This document shows, piece after piece, positions 57,487 to 64,000 of a stretch of DNA of 64,000 nucleotides. The notes below the pieces were generated by a model, which worked only from the letters and a program-made list of their open reading frames with translations, did not search any database and had not been told where the DNA came from. How positions within the stretch are numbered: position 1 is the first letter of the stretch; the number at the start of each line of letters is the position of its first letter. Both the position numbers and the translations under genes were made by a program. Source of the stretch: Fodinibius halophilus (GTDB lineage: Bacteria; Bacteroidota; Rhodothermia; Balneolales; Balneolaceae); the NCBI RefSeq assembly GCF_011059105.1, contig NZ_JAALLS010000004.1:62001-126000 (forward strand). Direction: 5' to 3'.

Positions 57487-57906
57487 ATGCAGCAAATTCA
57501 TCTATCTCACAAAAAGGCAGAAATCATCTTTCGAATCATGCTTAGCCTTATCTTTATCATAGCGGGTAGTAATCACTTGTTTGCGACTTCTGCCGTATCC
57601 CGTCGACTGCAAAACTCTGACCTGGGTACATGGCTTACTACTTATTTACCGCCTGAACTGCTGGTACTATTAGCAGGGATCGGATTAATAGTGGCAGGCT
57701 TTTTTCTTCTACTGGGATTTAAAACCCGCCTGGCGGAGTCTGTACTGTTACTTATCATCATTCCCATAACCATAGTCATACAACTTCAGGGTCTCCATAC
57801 CCTGGGACCACTTTTTAAAAACATTGGTTTGATGGGTGCCCTCATCCATTTCATGGCTAATGGCAGCACTCATTATTCGACTGATCATTATCTGTCTAAT
57901 GAGTAA
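57487..57906 (+). CDS. DoxX-like membrane protein
   Basis: This 139-residue protein starts at ATG 57487 (MQQIHLSHKKAEIIFRIML). Four TM helices (about 13-32, 52-75, 80-98, 108-125) and the motifs IFRIMLSLIFIIAGSNHLF, LLAGIGLIVAGFFLLLGFKTR and GPLFKNIGLMGALIHF follow the DoxX/MauE style. DoxX proteins are tied to quinone-linked thiosulfate oxidation or act as general membrane redox partners; which applies is open. Genes for a DsrE-like protein and two TlpA-type thioredoxins follow on the same strand with short gaps, suggesting a thiol/sulfur redox operon. Confidence 0.8.
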   Translation: MQQIHLSHKKAEIIFRIMLSLIFIIAGSNHLFATSAVSRRLQNSDLGTWLTTYLPPELLVLLAGIGLIVAGFFLLLGFKTRLAESVLLLIIIPITIVIQLQGLHTLGPLFKNIGLMGALIHFMANGSTHYSTDHYLSNE

Positions 57907-57933
57907 CCTTAACACGAAAAGAATTTATTGATT

Positions 57934-58380
57934 ATGAAAACATACAATCTTCTATTACTCACACTTTTTCTACTTACTGGAACATTTATTCCATCACAAG
58001 CACAACCATCTGCATACGAAAACACTATTGCAGCAATACAATCAGATAAAAAAAACAACAACTATGCACTTCTTGTTCGTAACTACAATCATCTAAAAGC
58101 TGCTGTCAAAACCGTTGAGATGATGACCGAAGATAATCCAAATACTGTTAATAAGTTCGAAGTTATTATCTGCGGCAAAAAAATTACTGATATTCAGAAG
58201 CACCAACCATTGATTAAAAGAGCAAAACAAAAAGGTATCACCTTAACGGCCTGCGGAATGTCCATGAATAAGTTTTCAATGGATAAGGAAGAGTTGCCTA
58301 AAGGCATAGGTGTTGTACCAAATGGACTGATCCGAATCTTTAAATTACAAGATGACGGATATAAAACTATCACGCTTTAA
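57934..58380 (+). CDS. Periplasmic DsrE-family protein
   Basis: Start ATG 57934 (MKTYNLLLLTLFLL); 148 residues. A signal peptide (cut near 21, PSQAQP) puts this DsrE fold outside the cytosol. The fold is marked by NYNHLKAAVKTVEMM, VIICGKKITDIQKHQPLIKRA and the conserved ITLTACGMSMNKF with the sulfur-carrier-like Cys, then ELPKGIGVVPNGLIRIFKLQDDGYKTI. DsrE proteins carry or relay persulfide sulfur. In this setting (TlpA thioredoxins next door, rhodaneses 4 kb away) a sulfur-relay role is plausible. Confidence 0.86.
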   Translation: MKTYNLLLLTLFLLTGTFIPSQAQPSAYENTIAAIQSDKKNNNYALLVRNYNHLKAAVKTVEMMTEDNPNTVNKFEVIICGKKITDIQKHQPLIKRAKQKGITLTACGMSMNKFSMDKEELPKGIGVVPNGLIRIFKLQDDGYKTITL

Positions 58381-58391
58381 AACAATACCAG

Positions 58392-58634
58392 ATGCATTTA
58401 TTAAAACAACGCAAAGAACTTATCTCTTTGATTGCAGTAGTTATCCTGCTTGGCATTGCTGCTCATGACCTGTTTAGCGAGCAACAGGATAACACTACAA
58501 TCCTTAATTCCGGAAAAATGATTGATCCCACGACTATCAGTGGACGAGCAGCCTGTGAAGTACCAATCCCGGATATATCCAAACGAAAACAATCAGAACT
58601 ATCCGCCTTCGAGGCAAAAGATTTTTTCAACTAA
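58392..58634 (+). CDS. Small membrane-anchored protein, unknown
   Basis: 80 residues: one N-terminal TM helix (about 11-28, ELISLIAVVILLGIAAHDL) and a short periplasmic tail with a single Cys (RAACEVPIPD). It begins 11 bp after the DsrE-like gene and ends 15 bp before the TlpA-like gene, so it belongs to the operon. No family recognised; a single exposed Cys near redox proteins suggests a thiol substrate or partner. Confidence 0.55.
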   Translation: MHLLKQRKELISLIAVVILLGIAAHDLFSEQQDNTTILNSGKMIDPTTISGRAACEVPIPDISKRKQSELSAFEAKDFFN

Positions 58635-58649
58635 CCGTTATTTTTGATT

Positions 58650-59219
58650 ATGAATTTTCTTCGATTTTCAACACATATATTTTCTATAATCCCGGTAGCC
58701 CTGCTAATAATAGCATGCGGAGCCCCAAATAAAAAAGTCTCAGATAGCACTCAAACATCCAAAGGACAAACTGCAAACACCCAAGACTCATCTCAACAAC
58801 AGTTTAAAGAAGCGCCAGATTTCACCCTCAAAACCATGAAGGGCGATACATTTACCCTTTCTGATCATAAAGGAAAGGTGGTGGTCCTTAATTTCTGGGC
58901 AACTTGGTGTGGCCCCTGCCGCGAAGAAATCCCCGATTTTATGGAGCTCTACAAAGAGATGAAAAACGACGGAGTACTATTTGTGGGCGTTTCACTCGAC
59001 GACGAAGGCTGGGCCAAAGTTCGCCCCTATGCCAATGAAATGGACATAAATTATCCGATCATGGTTGACGACGACAATGTATCGCGCAAATATGGGCCCA
59101 TTCGCGCCATTCCAACAACGTTAATCATCAACAAAAAAGGACAAGTGGAATATGTAGCACCCGGCATGCTGACAAAAGAAAAACTAAAGCCCATACTCAC
59201 TAAATTAGCCAATCGGTAA
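58650..59219 (+). CDS. TlpA-type thioredoxin lipoprotein (CGPC)
   Basis: Start ATG 58650 (MNFLRFSTHIFS); 189 residues. A lipoprotein signal (LLIIAC, lipid Cys near 23) is followed by a Ser/Thr/Gln linker and a TlpA/ResA-like domain with VLNFWATWCGPCREEIPDF and the cis-Pro in RAIPTTLIIN. It should reduce periplasmic disulfides for cytochrome c or oxidase maturation or for the neighbouring sulfur carriers. The next gene encodes a second TlpA-like protein with a CPPC site. Confidence 0.92.
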   Translation: MNFLRFSTHIFSIIPVALLIIACGAPNKKVSDSTQTSKGQTANTQDSSQQQFKEAPDFTLKTMKGDTFTLSDHKGKVVVLNFWATWCGPCREEIPDFMELYKEMKNDGVLFVGVSLDDEGWAKVRPYANEMDINYPIMVDDDNVSRKYGPIRAIPTTLIINKKGQVEYVAPGMLTKEKLKPILTKLANR

Positions 59220-59243
59220 CCTATAATTTTTTATATCTGAACT

Positions 59244-59864
59244 ATGACATCTACAGAAAAAAATAAAACATCAGGTTGGAAACGAAGCCTTATTGAATGG
59301 TCTGTTATTGGGGTTGTTATTGCCCTGCTCTATTTTACAGGCTGGCATACCGAAGTCTTAGGCACACTACAACGCGGCATGCTCTGGACCGGCCTCTTTG
59401 ATGCCGATACCTCTCAGGTTACGACCACAGATGGGCCGGTATTAACCTCACAGGATTACCAGTTTGAACTGCTGCAAACCAATGGGAGCAGAACTAATCT
59501 CAGTAATTTTAAAGGCGATGTTATTTTCTTGAATGTATGGGCTTCGTGGTGCCCGCCCTGTGTAGCCGAGATGCCTACCATTGAAACGCTCTACAATGAA
59601 GTAAGTGACAATAAAAACATCCGCTTTATCTTACTTTCGATGGACCAAGAGCCGCAAAAGGCTGTTCAATTTATGCAGGGTAAAGAGTTTGATATGCCCT
59701 ACTATTTTCCTGCTTCTAAACTTCCTGCTGAGTTTCAGAGTCAGTACTTACCTACGACATACGTAATCTCCAAAGAGGGGAAAATCATCTATAAGAAAGA
59801 AGGTATTGCTGACTACAGCGCCACCGTATTCATGCAATGGATAGAAGAGATGGCAGAAAGATAG
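59244..59864 (+). CDS. Membrane-anchored TlpA-like thioredoxin (CPPC)
   Basis: This 206-residue protein has an N-terminal TM helix (about 18-37, SVIGVVIALLYFTGWHTEV) without cleavage site, and a thioredoxin domain with FLNVWASWCPPCVAEMPTI and cis-Pro in QYLPTTYVIS. The CPPC active site, compared with CGPC in the preceding gene, predicts a different redox potential, so the two may form an electron-transfer pair. It begins 24 bp after the first TlpA gene and ends the plus-strand operon. Confidence 0.9.
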   Translation: MTSTEKNKTSGWKRSLIEWSVIGVVIALLYFTGWHTEVLGTLQRGMLWTGLFDADTSQVTTTDGPVLTSQDYQFELLQTNGSRTNLSNFKGDVIFLNVWASWCPPCVAEMPTIETLYNEVSDNKNIRFILLSMDQEPQKAVQFMQGKEFDMPYYFPASKLPAEFQSQYLPTTYVISKEGKIIYKKEGIADYSATVFMQWIEEMAER

Positions 59865-60035
59865 CAACTTAACAGCTGTAGTGTTTATCAGCTGAGTTGT
59901 ATATGCGAAGTGCCTTTTAATCTCTACTCTGCTCCCAAGTGTAGGTAGGTATAGAAATATTTGCCGGTACATTCGCCCAACCACACCCTCAGTATTCAGA
60001 TGAACACTAGGCTTTCTAAACTCTATCCTTTTGTT

Positions 60036-60494
60036 CTACAACCATCGACGAACCTCTTGCAGGTATTCCCGATACTCATCCCCAAATTTTTCAAGTAACG
60101 CTTTTTCTTCTGGCTTAATCTGATATTTATTCAGATACCCTATAAACAGTGGTACACAGAAAAGGCTCAATATATTCTGTAGTACCAGGCTGTAGGCAAC
60201 CAATAACAAAAGAAAAGCAACATACATCGGATTACGTGAAACCTTATAGACTCCCCCGGTGACAAGATTTGCGGCCTTATCGAGGTTCTGCGGATCTACA
60301 GAGGTTGTATTACGATAAAATTGATAGAGGCTCAATACTCCAAACAGCACTCCGATAGCCAGTATTATTTCTGCGATAATATTGTGCCACGGCAGCCCTA
60401 AAAAACCCACTTCATTGAAAAAATAATCGATACTCCACATTAGCCCTACAAATATTCCTGTTACTATCGCCGGCGGTATCTTGAGCTTCATCAA
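60036..60494 (-). CDS. Isoprenylcysteine carboxyl methyltransferase-family (PEMT/ICMT) protein
   Basis: This 152-residue integral membrane methyltransferase-like protein has four TM helices and the family C-terminal signature: LVTGGVYKVSRNPMYVAFLLLL followed by IKPEEKALLEKFGDEYREYL. The RNPMY and EE...F...Y residues bind SAM in this family. The substrate in bacteria is unknown; lipids or isoprenoids are likely. It starts 5 bp after the sterol-desaturase-family gene, forming a two-gene operon. Confidence 0.88.
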   Translation of the reverse strand: MMKLKIPPAIVTGIFVGLMWSIDYFFNEVGFLGLPWHNIIAEIILAIGVLFGVLSLYQFYRNTTSVDPQNLDKAANLVTGGVYKVSRNPMYVAFLLLLVAYSLVLQNILSLFCVPLFIGYLNKYQIKPEEKALLEKFGDEYREYLQEVRRWL

Positions 60495-60499
60495 TTAAC

Positions 60500-61327
60500 T
60501 TACTCTTTATTCTCTTTAGGATTCCCTTTCCTAAAAGGCATCGTAAATAATCCCTTCACCTTTTTATCTTCACTTCTATCAAATTCATCAAGACCAATAT
60601 GCAATGTTTTTAGCGGATTGTGAAGTCGAAATGTTTTTCCTATCCGATCCCAAAAAGAAAACAGGGAACTGTAATTAGAATCGGTTTCGGGTTGCCAACG
60701 TGAGTGGTGCACTTTATGCATGGCTGGTGTAACAATAATAGCTCGCAATATCTTATCTGCTTTTTCCGGCAATGCGATATCAGCATGATGAAACTGCACA
60801 ACCGCAAACATCAATGTTTCATACAGCAACAGCTCCCAGAGGTATAACCCAATCAGCAATATTACTCCAATGCGAAGGCCCGAAGAAAAAATAATTTCTC
60901 CGGTATGAAACCGGCTGGCGGTGGTCACATCCATTTTATCATCGGCATGGTGCACACGGTGAAAACGCCATAGAAATGGAATCTTATGATTAATAACGTG
61001 CCAAAGGTACATCCAAAAGTCCATCAAAAATATTGCTCCAATGGTATGTGCCCAAGCTGGCATACCCAGCCAATTGAGTATCCCAAACTGATGTTCATAC
61101 GCCCAATTTGAAGCCCATAGCCAGGTACCTACAAAAAATACCGAAATGATAAGTACATTCGTCAGGCCCAAAGCCATATTAGCCAGTAAGTGCTTACTCT
61201 TTTCTTTGAGCGAGCCGTTAAAGAAATCAAAAAACGGATGGGCTTGTTCCAGCATCATCAGAATAATAAGACCAATGACAGCAGCCAGAACCTGAGACTG
61301 CTCCATTAAATTAATAAGTGCCTGCAT
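60500..61327 (-). CDS. Sterol desaturase/fatty acid hydroxylase-family di-iron enzyme
   Basis: This 275-residue membrane di-iron oxygenase has several TM helices and the histidine boxes HVINHKIPFLWRFHRVHH and MHKVHHS (H-x3-H, H-x2-HH, H-x2-HH), plus H in the QFHHAD segment. It probably hydroxylates or desaturates a lipid or carotenoid; the exact substrate cannot be told. The C-terminal tail carries HNPLKTLHIGLDEF. In operon with the ICMT-like methyltransferase downstream (5 bp), so a lipid hydroxylated here may be methylated next; this is inference. Confidence 0.9.
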   Translation of the reverse strand: MQALINLMEQSQVLAAVIGLIILMMLEQAHPFFDFFNGSLKEKSKHLLANMALGLTNVLIISVFFVGTWLWASNWAYEHQFGILNWLGMPAWAHTIGAIFLMDFWMYLWHVINHKIPFLWRFHRVHHADDKMDVTTASRFHTGEIIFSSGLRIGVILLIGLYLWELLLYETLMFAVVQFHHADIALPEKADKILRAIIVTPAMHKVHHSRWQPETDSNYSSLFSFWDRIGKTFRLHNPLKTLHIGLDEFDRSEDKKVKGLFTMPFRKGNPKENKE

Positions 61328-61428
61328 AATGTTGTATTAAACTCAAGGATAAACTGTTAATCATCATAAGAAACAACTAAATTTCATTTGATCAAATATC
61401 CCATTACTGTGTTAAGAAACTCAATAAC

Positions 61429-62049
61429 ATGAAAACAGAAGCAGAAGCTAAAAAGTTTTGGAATGAACGCTATTCAGGTAATCACTTTGTGTACGGCAAA
61501 CATCCCAATACATTTTTTAAACAACAGCTGGATAAACTGCCGACCGGCAAACTACTTATGCCAGCTGAAGGAGAAGGTAGAAATGCGGTATATGCCGCTG
61601 AACAAGGCTGGTCGGTAACAGCTTTTGATGTAAGTTCCAAAGCGCAGAAAAAAGCGCTGGAACTTGCTAAGCGTCATCACGTAGCTATTACTTACGAGGT
61701 AAATACTTTCCAGGATTTTTCATTTGAACCCAATAGCTTTGATGCTATCGGTTTTATCTATGCTCATATTCATGAGTCATTACGTCGTGAACTGCATCGA
61801 AAATTTATCAAAGCTTTGAAACCAGGTGGCACACTACTGCTTGAGGCATTTTCAAAAGAGCAACTGGAGAATAACTCCGGCGGTCCCGGTACTCTTGAAA
61901 TGCTTTACTCCAAAGAAGAACTCCTAACAGATTTTAAATCCCTGGATACCAGCATAGCCGAATCACTTGAGGTAACTCTTTCAGAAGGAGATCATCACAA
62001 GGGACAAGCAAATATTATTCGCATTATAGCCCAAAAACCCGGTAACTAA
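61429..62049 (+). CDS. SAM-dependent methyltransferase (TehB/thiopurine-type)
   Basis: This 206-residue class I methyltransferase has WNERYSGNHFVYGKHPN near the N-terminus, motif I LLMPAEGEGRNAVYAA, motif II VTAFDVSSKAQ and motif IV region FDAIGFIYAHIHESLRREL. The N-terminal 'YG..PN.FF' is typical of the group that includes TehB and thiopurine S-methyltransferase; it may methylate small thiols or metalloids. Start ATG 61429 (MKTEAEAKKFW). Divergent from the hydroxylase gene by 101 bp and convergent with the rhodanese genes (13 bp gap). Confidence 0.86.
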   Translation: MKTEAEAKKFWNERYSGNHFVYGKHPNTFFKQQLDKLPTGKLLMPAEGEGRNAVYAAEQGWSVTAFDVSSKAQKKALELAKRHHVAITYEVNTFQDFSFEPNSFDAIGFIYAHIHESLRRELHRKFIKALKPGGTLLLEAFSKEQLENNSGGPGTLEMLYSKEELLTDFKSLDTSIAESLEVTLSEGDHHKGQANIIRIIAQKPGN

Positions 62050-62062
62050 ACTAAGCTCGGTA

Positions 62063-62461
62063 CTACTCACTTTCAAAGCCACCATCCACCAGCTGCTGGT
62101 AACCGCCTACATTATAGACATTCTTGAAGCCGTATTTTTTCATCAGCTTAAGAGACTTTCCGCTCCGGTTACCCGACCGACAATACAGGTAGTAGGTTTT
62201 ATCTTTATCAAGTGAGTCGAGCTGAGCCTCAAACTCTCCGCTCAAATAATCATACTGATAATCAACTCTTGCAATATGACCCGCATCGTACTCTTCCTGG
62301 GTTCGAACATCTATTACGATACCACCTTTCTGATCAAGTTCTTTTCGAAATTCACTGGGATCCAATCTGTTATCAGATGACGACGATTCATTGCCACATG
62401 CTTGTAGCATCAAAAAGCCTAATAGAGCAACTAATCCGATCGAAACTATTCGTTTAATCAT
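62063..62461 (-). CDS. Rhodanese-domain lipoprotein
   Basis: 132 residues: lipoprotein signal (LQAC, lipid Cys 22) and one rhodanese domain with VIDVRTQEEYDAGHI and the active-site loop YCRSGNRSGKS, whose Cys carries the persulfide. It should be a periplasmic sulfurtransferase tethered to the membrane. It is the last gene of a minus-strand row of sulfur genes (31 bp after the next rhodanese), and the two rhodaneses are close paralogs (both end NVYNVGG...GFE.E). Confidence 0.93.
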   Translation of the reverse strand: MIKRIVSIGLVALLGFLMLQACGNESSSSDNRLDPSEFRKELDQKGGIVIDVRTQEEYDAGHIARVDYQYDYLSGEFEAQLDSLDKDKTYYLYCRSGNRSGKSLKLMKKYGFKNVYNVGGYQQLVDGGFESE

Positions 62462-62492
62462 AATTAAATAAGTATTAGATTAACATATAAAT

Positions 62493-62879
62493 CTATTCTG
62501 TTTCAAATCCAGCTTTTGCCAAATCCTGAAACCCTCCTACATTATACACATTTTCAAAGCCTTTTTTGTTCATAATGTGGGCTGCTTTTCCGCTTCTGTT
62601 ACCCGATCGGCAATACAAAAAATAGGTCTCATTCTTATCCAGCTTATCTAACTGCTGTTGGAACTCCCCGGAGATAACATCAAAGTTATGATCTGCCTGC
62701 TTTAGATGCCCCTGTTTATATTCATCAGCAGTACGTACATCAATAATAGTTCCGGATTCATTTTTCATTTTCTCTTTAAAACCCTCCGGTGAGAGCACCT
62801 CTTGGGCATTTTTCTGGGAAAGATAAAAAAGGCCAAATGCCACTACTAAAAGTATAATTACTATTAACGCTGTATTCAT
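62493..62879 (-). CDS. Membrane-anchored rhodanese
   Basis: 128 residues: an N-terminal TM/signal-anchor (about 4-20, no lipid Cys) then one rhodanese domain with IIDVRTADEYKQGHL and YCRSGNRSGKA (active Cys). It is a paralog of the next gene (62063-62461) by tandem duplication; identical YCRSGNRSGK loops and NVYNVGG ends show this. It lies between the TauE/SafE exporter and the lipoprotein rhodanese, consistent with periplasmic persulfide or thiosulfate handling. Confidence 0.92.
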   Translation of the reverse strand: MNTALIVIILLVVAFGLFYLSQKNAQEVLSPEGFKEKMKNESGTIIDVRTADEYKQGHLKQADHNFDVISGEFQQQLDKLDKNETYFLYCRSGNRSGKAAHIMNKKGFENVYNVGGFQDLAKAGFETE

Positions 62880-62972
62880 TTTCAGTTATAATTGTTTAAC
62901 GCTTTACAAAACCAGTTGTCATTGCAAACAAAGTGACGGTTTTTAAAGCCTTCTTGTTGTAATTAAACGTTC

Positions 62973-63734
62973 CTAAATATTCATATAGCTGATATAACCG
63001 CCCATCAGAATGAGAAATACGGCAAATCCTTTTTTTAATTTTTTGTTGGAAATCTTGCTGGATACTTTTTTTCCAACCAGACTGCCCACGGCACCAATCA
63101 AGCTAAACACAAGAATCAGTTCCCAGTTCATCGACATATCCAGCTCGGCCAACACCTCCACATATTTATAAAAGCCACTAAAGCTCTTCAGGGCAATAAT
63201 TAACAAGCTGGTGCCCACCGCCAGGCTCATGGGCAATCCGCCCAGCAGTACAAGTGCCGGAACAATAAGAAAACCGCCGCCGACCCCGACTAAACCTGTT
63301 AAGATTCCTACTGCCAAACCTTCAATGATAATTTTCCACCAGGCGTGGGTGACCTTTGGCTCACCGTCAATGTGAATGCGCTCCTTGTTATCTCTGAACA
63401 TCATAACGGCTGCTACAATCATCACAAGAGCAAACAGAAGCAGTTGAAAAGTGCCCGTCACATAACCGGCAATAATAGCTCCTCCATAGGTACCGGCCAT
63501 TCCCGGTAGCCCAAAAAGGATAACACTTCTCCAGTGCACCTGCTTCTTTAACGCATAGGGAATAAATCCTGCAAAGCTGATAGCCCCAACGATGCCGAGG
63601 GATTCTGCAATAGCTACTTTCTCGGGTTCATCGGCCAGATAAATAAGTACCGGGACCGTCAAAATTGAGCCGCCGGAACCCAACAGGCCCAGGGATAACC
63701 CAACCAGTAACGCCCCAATCCAAGATAAAATCAT
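62973..63734 (-). CDS. TauE/SafE-family sulfite/sulfur-anion exporter
   Basis: This 253-residue membrane protein has seven to eight TM helices and two internal repeats marked by [19 protein letters not shown] (near the N-terminus) and [20 protein letters not shown] (about 143-162), the TauE/SafE fold signature. It probably exports sulfite, sulfoacetate or a related anion. It is located between rhodaneses and a rhodanese-domain hydrolase, so removal of sulfite made by persulfide oxidation is the natural reading. Start ATG 63734. Confidence 0.92.
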   Translation of the reverse strand: MILSWIGALLVGLSLGLLGSGGSILTVPVLIYLADEPEKVAIAESLGIVGAISFAGFIPYALKKQVHWRSVILFGLPGMAGTYGGAIIAGYVTGTFQLLLFALVMIVAAVMMFRDNKERIHIDGEPKVTHAWWKIIIEGLAVGILTGLVGVGGGFLIVPALVLLGGLPMSLAVGTSLLIIALKSFSGFYKYVEVLAELDMSMNWELILVFSLIGAVGSLVGKKVSSKISNKKLKKGFAVFLILMGGYISYMNI

Positions 63735-63787
63735 ATCGCCTACCTATGTATTAGAGGCCGGGGATTCCCCGACCCAAGCAATTCCTA

Positions 63788-64000
63788 TTATTGTGCAGCA
63801 GCTTTATCTTTTTTATCAGCGTACTTGTGCTCCCAGTTTTCGTAATCATCGTCAACCCATTGCACATCAAAGCCTTCTTTATCAAGCAGACCGCTTGCAT
63901 ACGAGGCACGTCCCCCTGCGGCACAATGGACCAGCAGCTGTTTATCTTTTGGTAGTTTGTCCAGCTCATCTGCAAGACGGGTGTGCGCAATATTTATCGC
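63788..64000 (-). CDS. C-terminal rhodanese domain of a larger protein (probably MBL-fold/persulfide dioxygenase type), cut by the window edge
   Basis: The minus-strand frame from the window edge reads AINIAHTRLADELDKLPKDK then QLLVHCAAGGRASYASGLL with the rhodanese active-site Cys in VHCAAGG, and ends KKDKAAAQ before TAA (63788-63790). 71 residues are visible. The 'GA.NIAHTRL..EL..LP' lead-in is usual for MBL-fold hydrolases fused to a rhodanese domain (ETHE1/BLH group), which oxidise glutathione persulfide to sulfite; the fused N-terminal part is outside the window, so this is inferred. The TauE/SafE gene follows 53 bp downstream. Confidence 0.8.
   Translation of the reverse strand, partial: AINIAHTRLADELDKLPKDKQLLVHCAAGGRASYASGLLDKEGFDVQWVDDDYENWEHKYADKKDKAAAQ

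Overview
The window looks like a chromosomal piece from a Balneolota/Rhodothermota-type member of the FCB group (Fodinibius/Gracilimonas-like). Two secreted proteins end in the type IX secretion C-terminal domain with the NYPNPF motif. There are also a PafA-type phosphatase, a class II DAHP synthase, abundant lipoproteins, a TonB receptor with a carboxypeptidase-regulatory-like N-domain, and small-peptide/6-bladed-propeller pairs. This placement is inference from protein style; no rRNA, tRNA, transposase, integrase or CRISPR array was seen.

Layout. 1-7.5 kb: partial glycine C-acetyltransferase, uvrA, a membrane protein, a WG-repeat lipoprotein, DAHP synthase. 7.6-18.2 kb: a stress/chaperone region (hsp20, HtrA/DegP protease, CbpA-like DnaJ) broken up by two A+T-rich cassettes. 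Cassette A (10.0-13.1 kb, minus) encodes a Cys-containing secreted peptide, a propeller lipoprotein and an ABC exporter. Cassette B (15.5-16.9 kb, plus) encodes a second Cys peptide, with an apparent frameshift, and a second propeller. Each cassette lies between an intact gene (htrA; a DUF2784-like gene) and a decayed partial copy of that same gene, and both decayed copies flank dnaJ. A 29-bp exact direct repeat brackets cassette A plus the htrA fragment. Sigma54-type -24/-12 sequences precede hsp20 and dnaJ. 18.2-28.6 kb: dispersed repeats, macrodomain protein, clpB, a PGRP-type amidase with T9SS tail, small enzymes and regulators, an M29 aminopeptidase, and a four-helix-bundle gene broken by one TGA. 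28.6-35 kb: tamB-tamA envelope pair. 35-41.4 kb: M14 peptidase, then a metal (probably copper) operon: CDF exporter, small CxGxC protein, TonB receptor, SCO1, PCuAC.

41.8-54.1 kb: AraC regulator, a 3099-residue repeat-rich T9SS protein and a downstream anchored partner. 54.2-57 kb: a small repeat element with terminal inverted repeats, a fluoride riboswitch with crcB, and PafA phosphatase. 57-64 kb: thiol/sulfur genes (DoxX-like, DsrE-like, two TlpA-type thioredoxins, two rhodaneses, a TauE/SafE exporter, and a partial rhodanese-domain protein) with an ICMT-like methyltransferase, a sterol-desaturase-family hydroxylase and a SAM methyltransferase between them.

The most unusual part is 8.3-17.4 kb. 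The peptide + propeller (+ ABC) modules resemble the poorly understood NVEALA-peptide/6-bladed-propeller loci of Bacteroidota, and here they sit at scars made of duplicated, decayed host genes.
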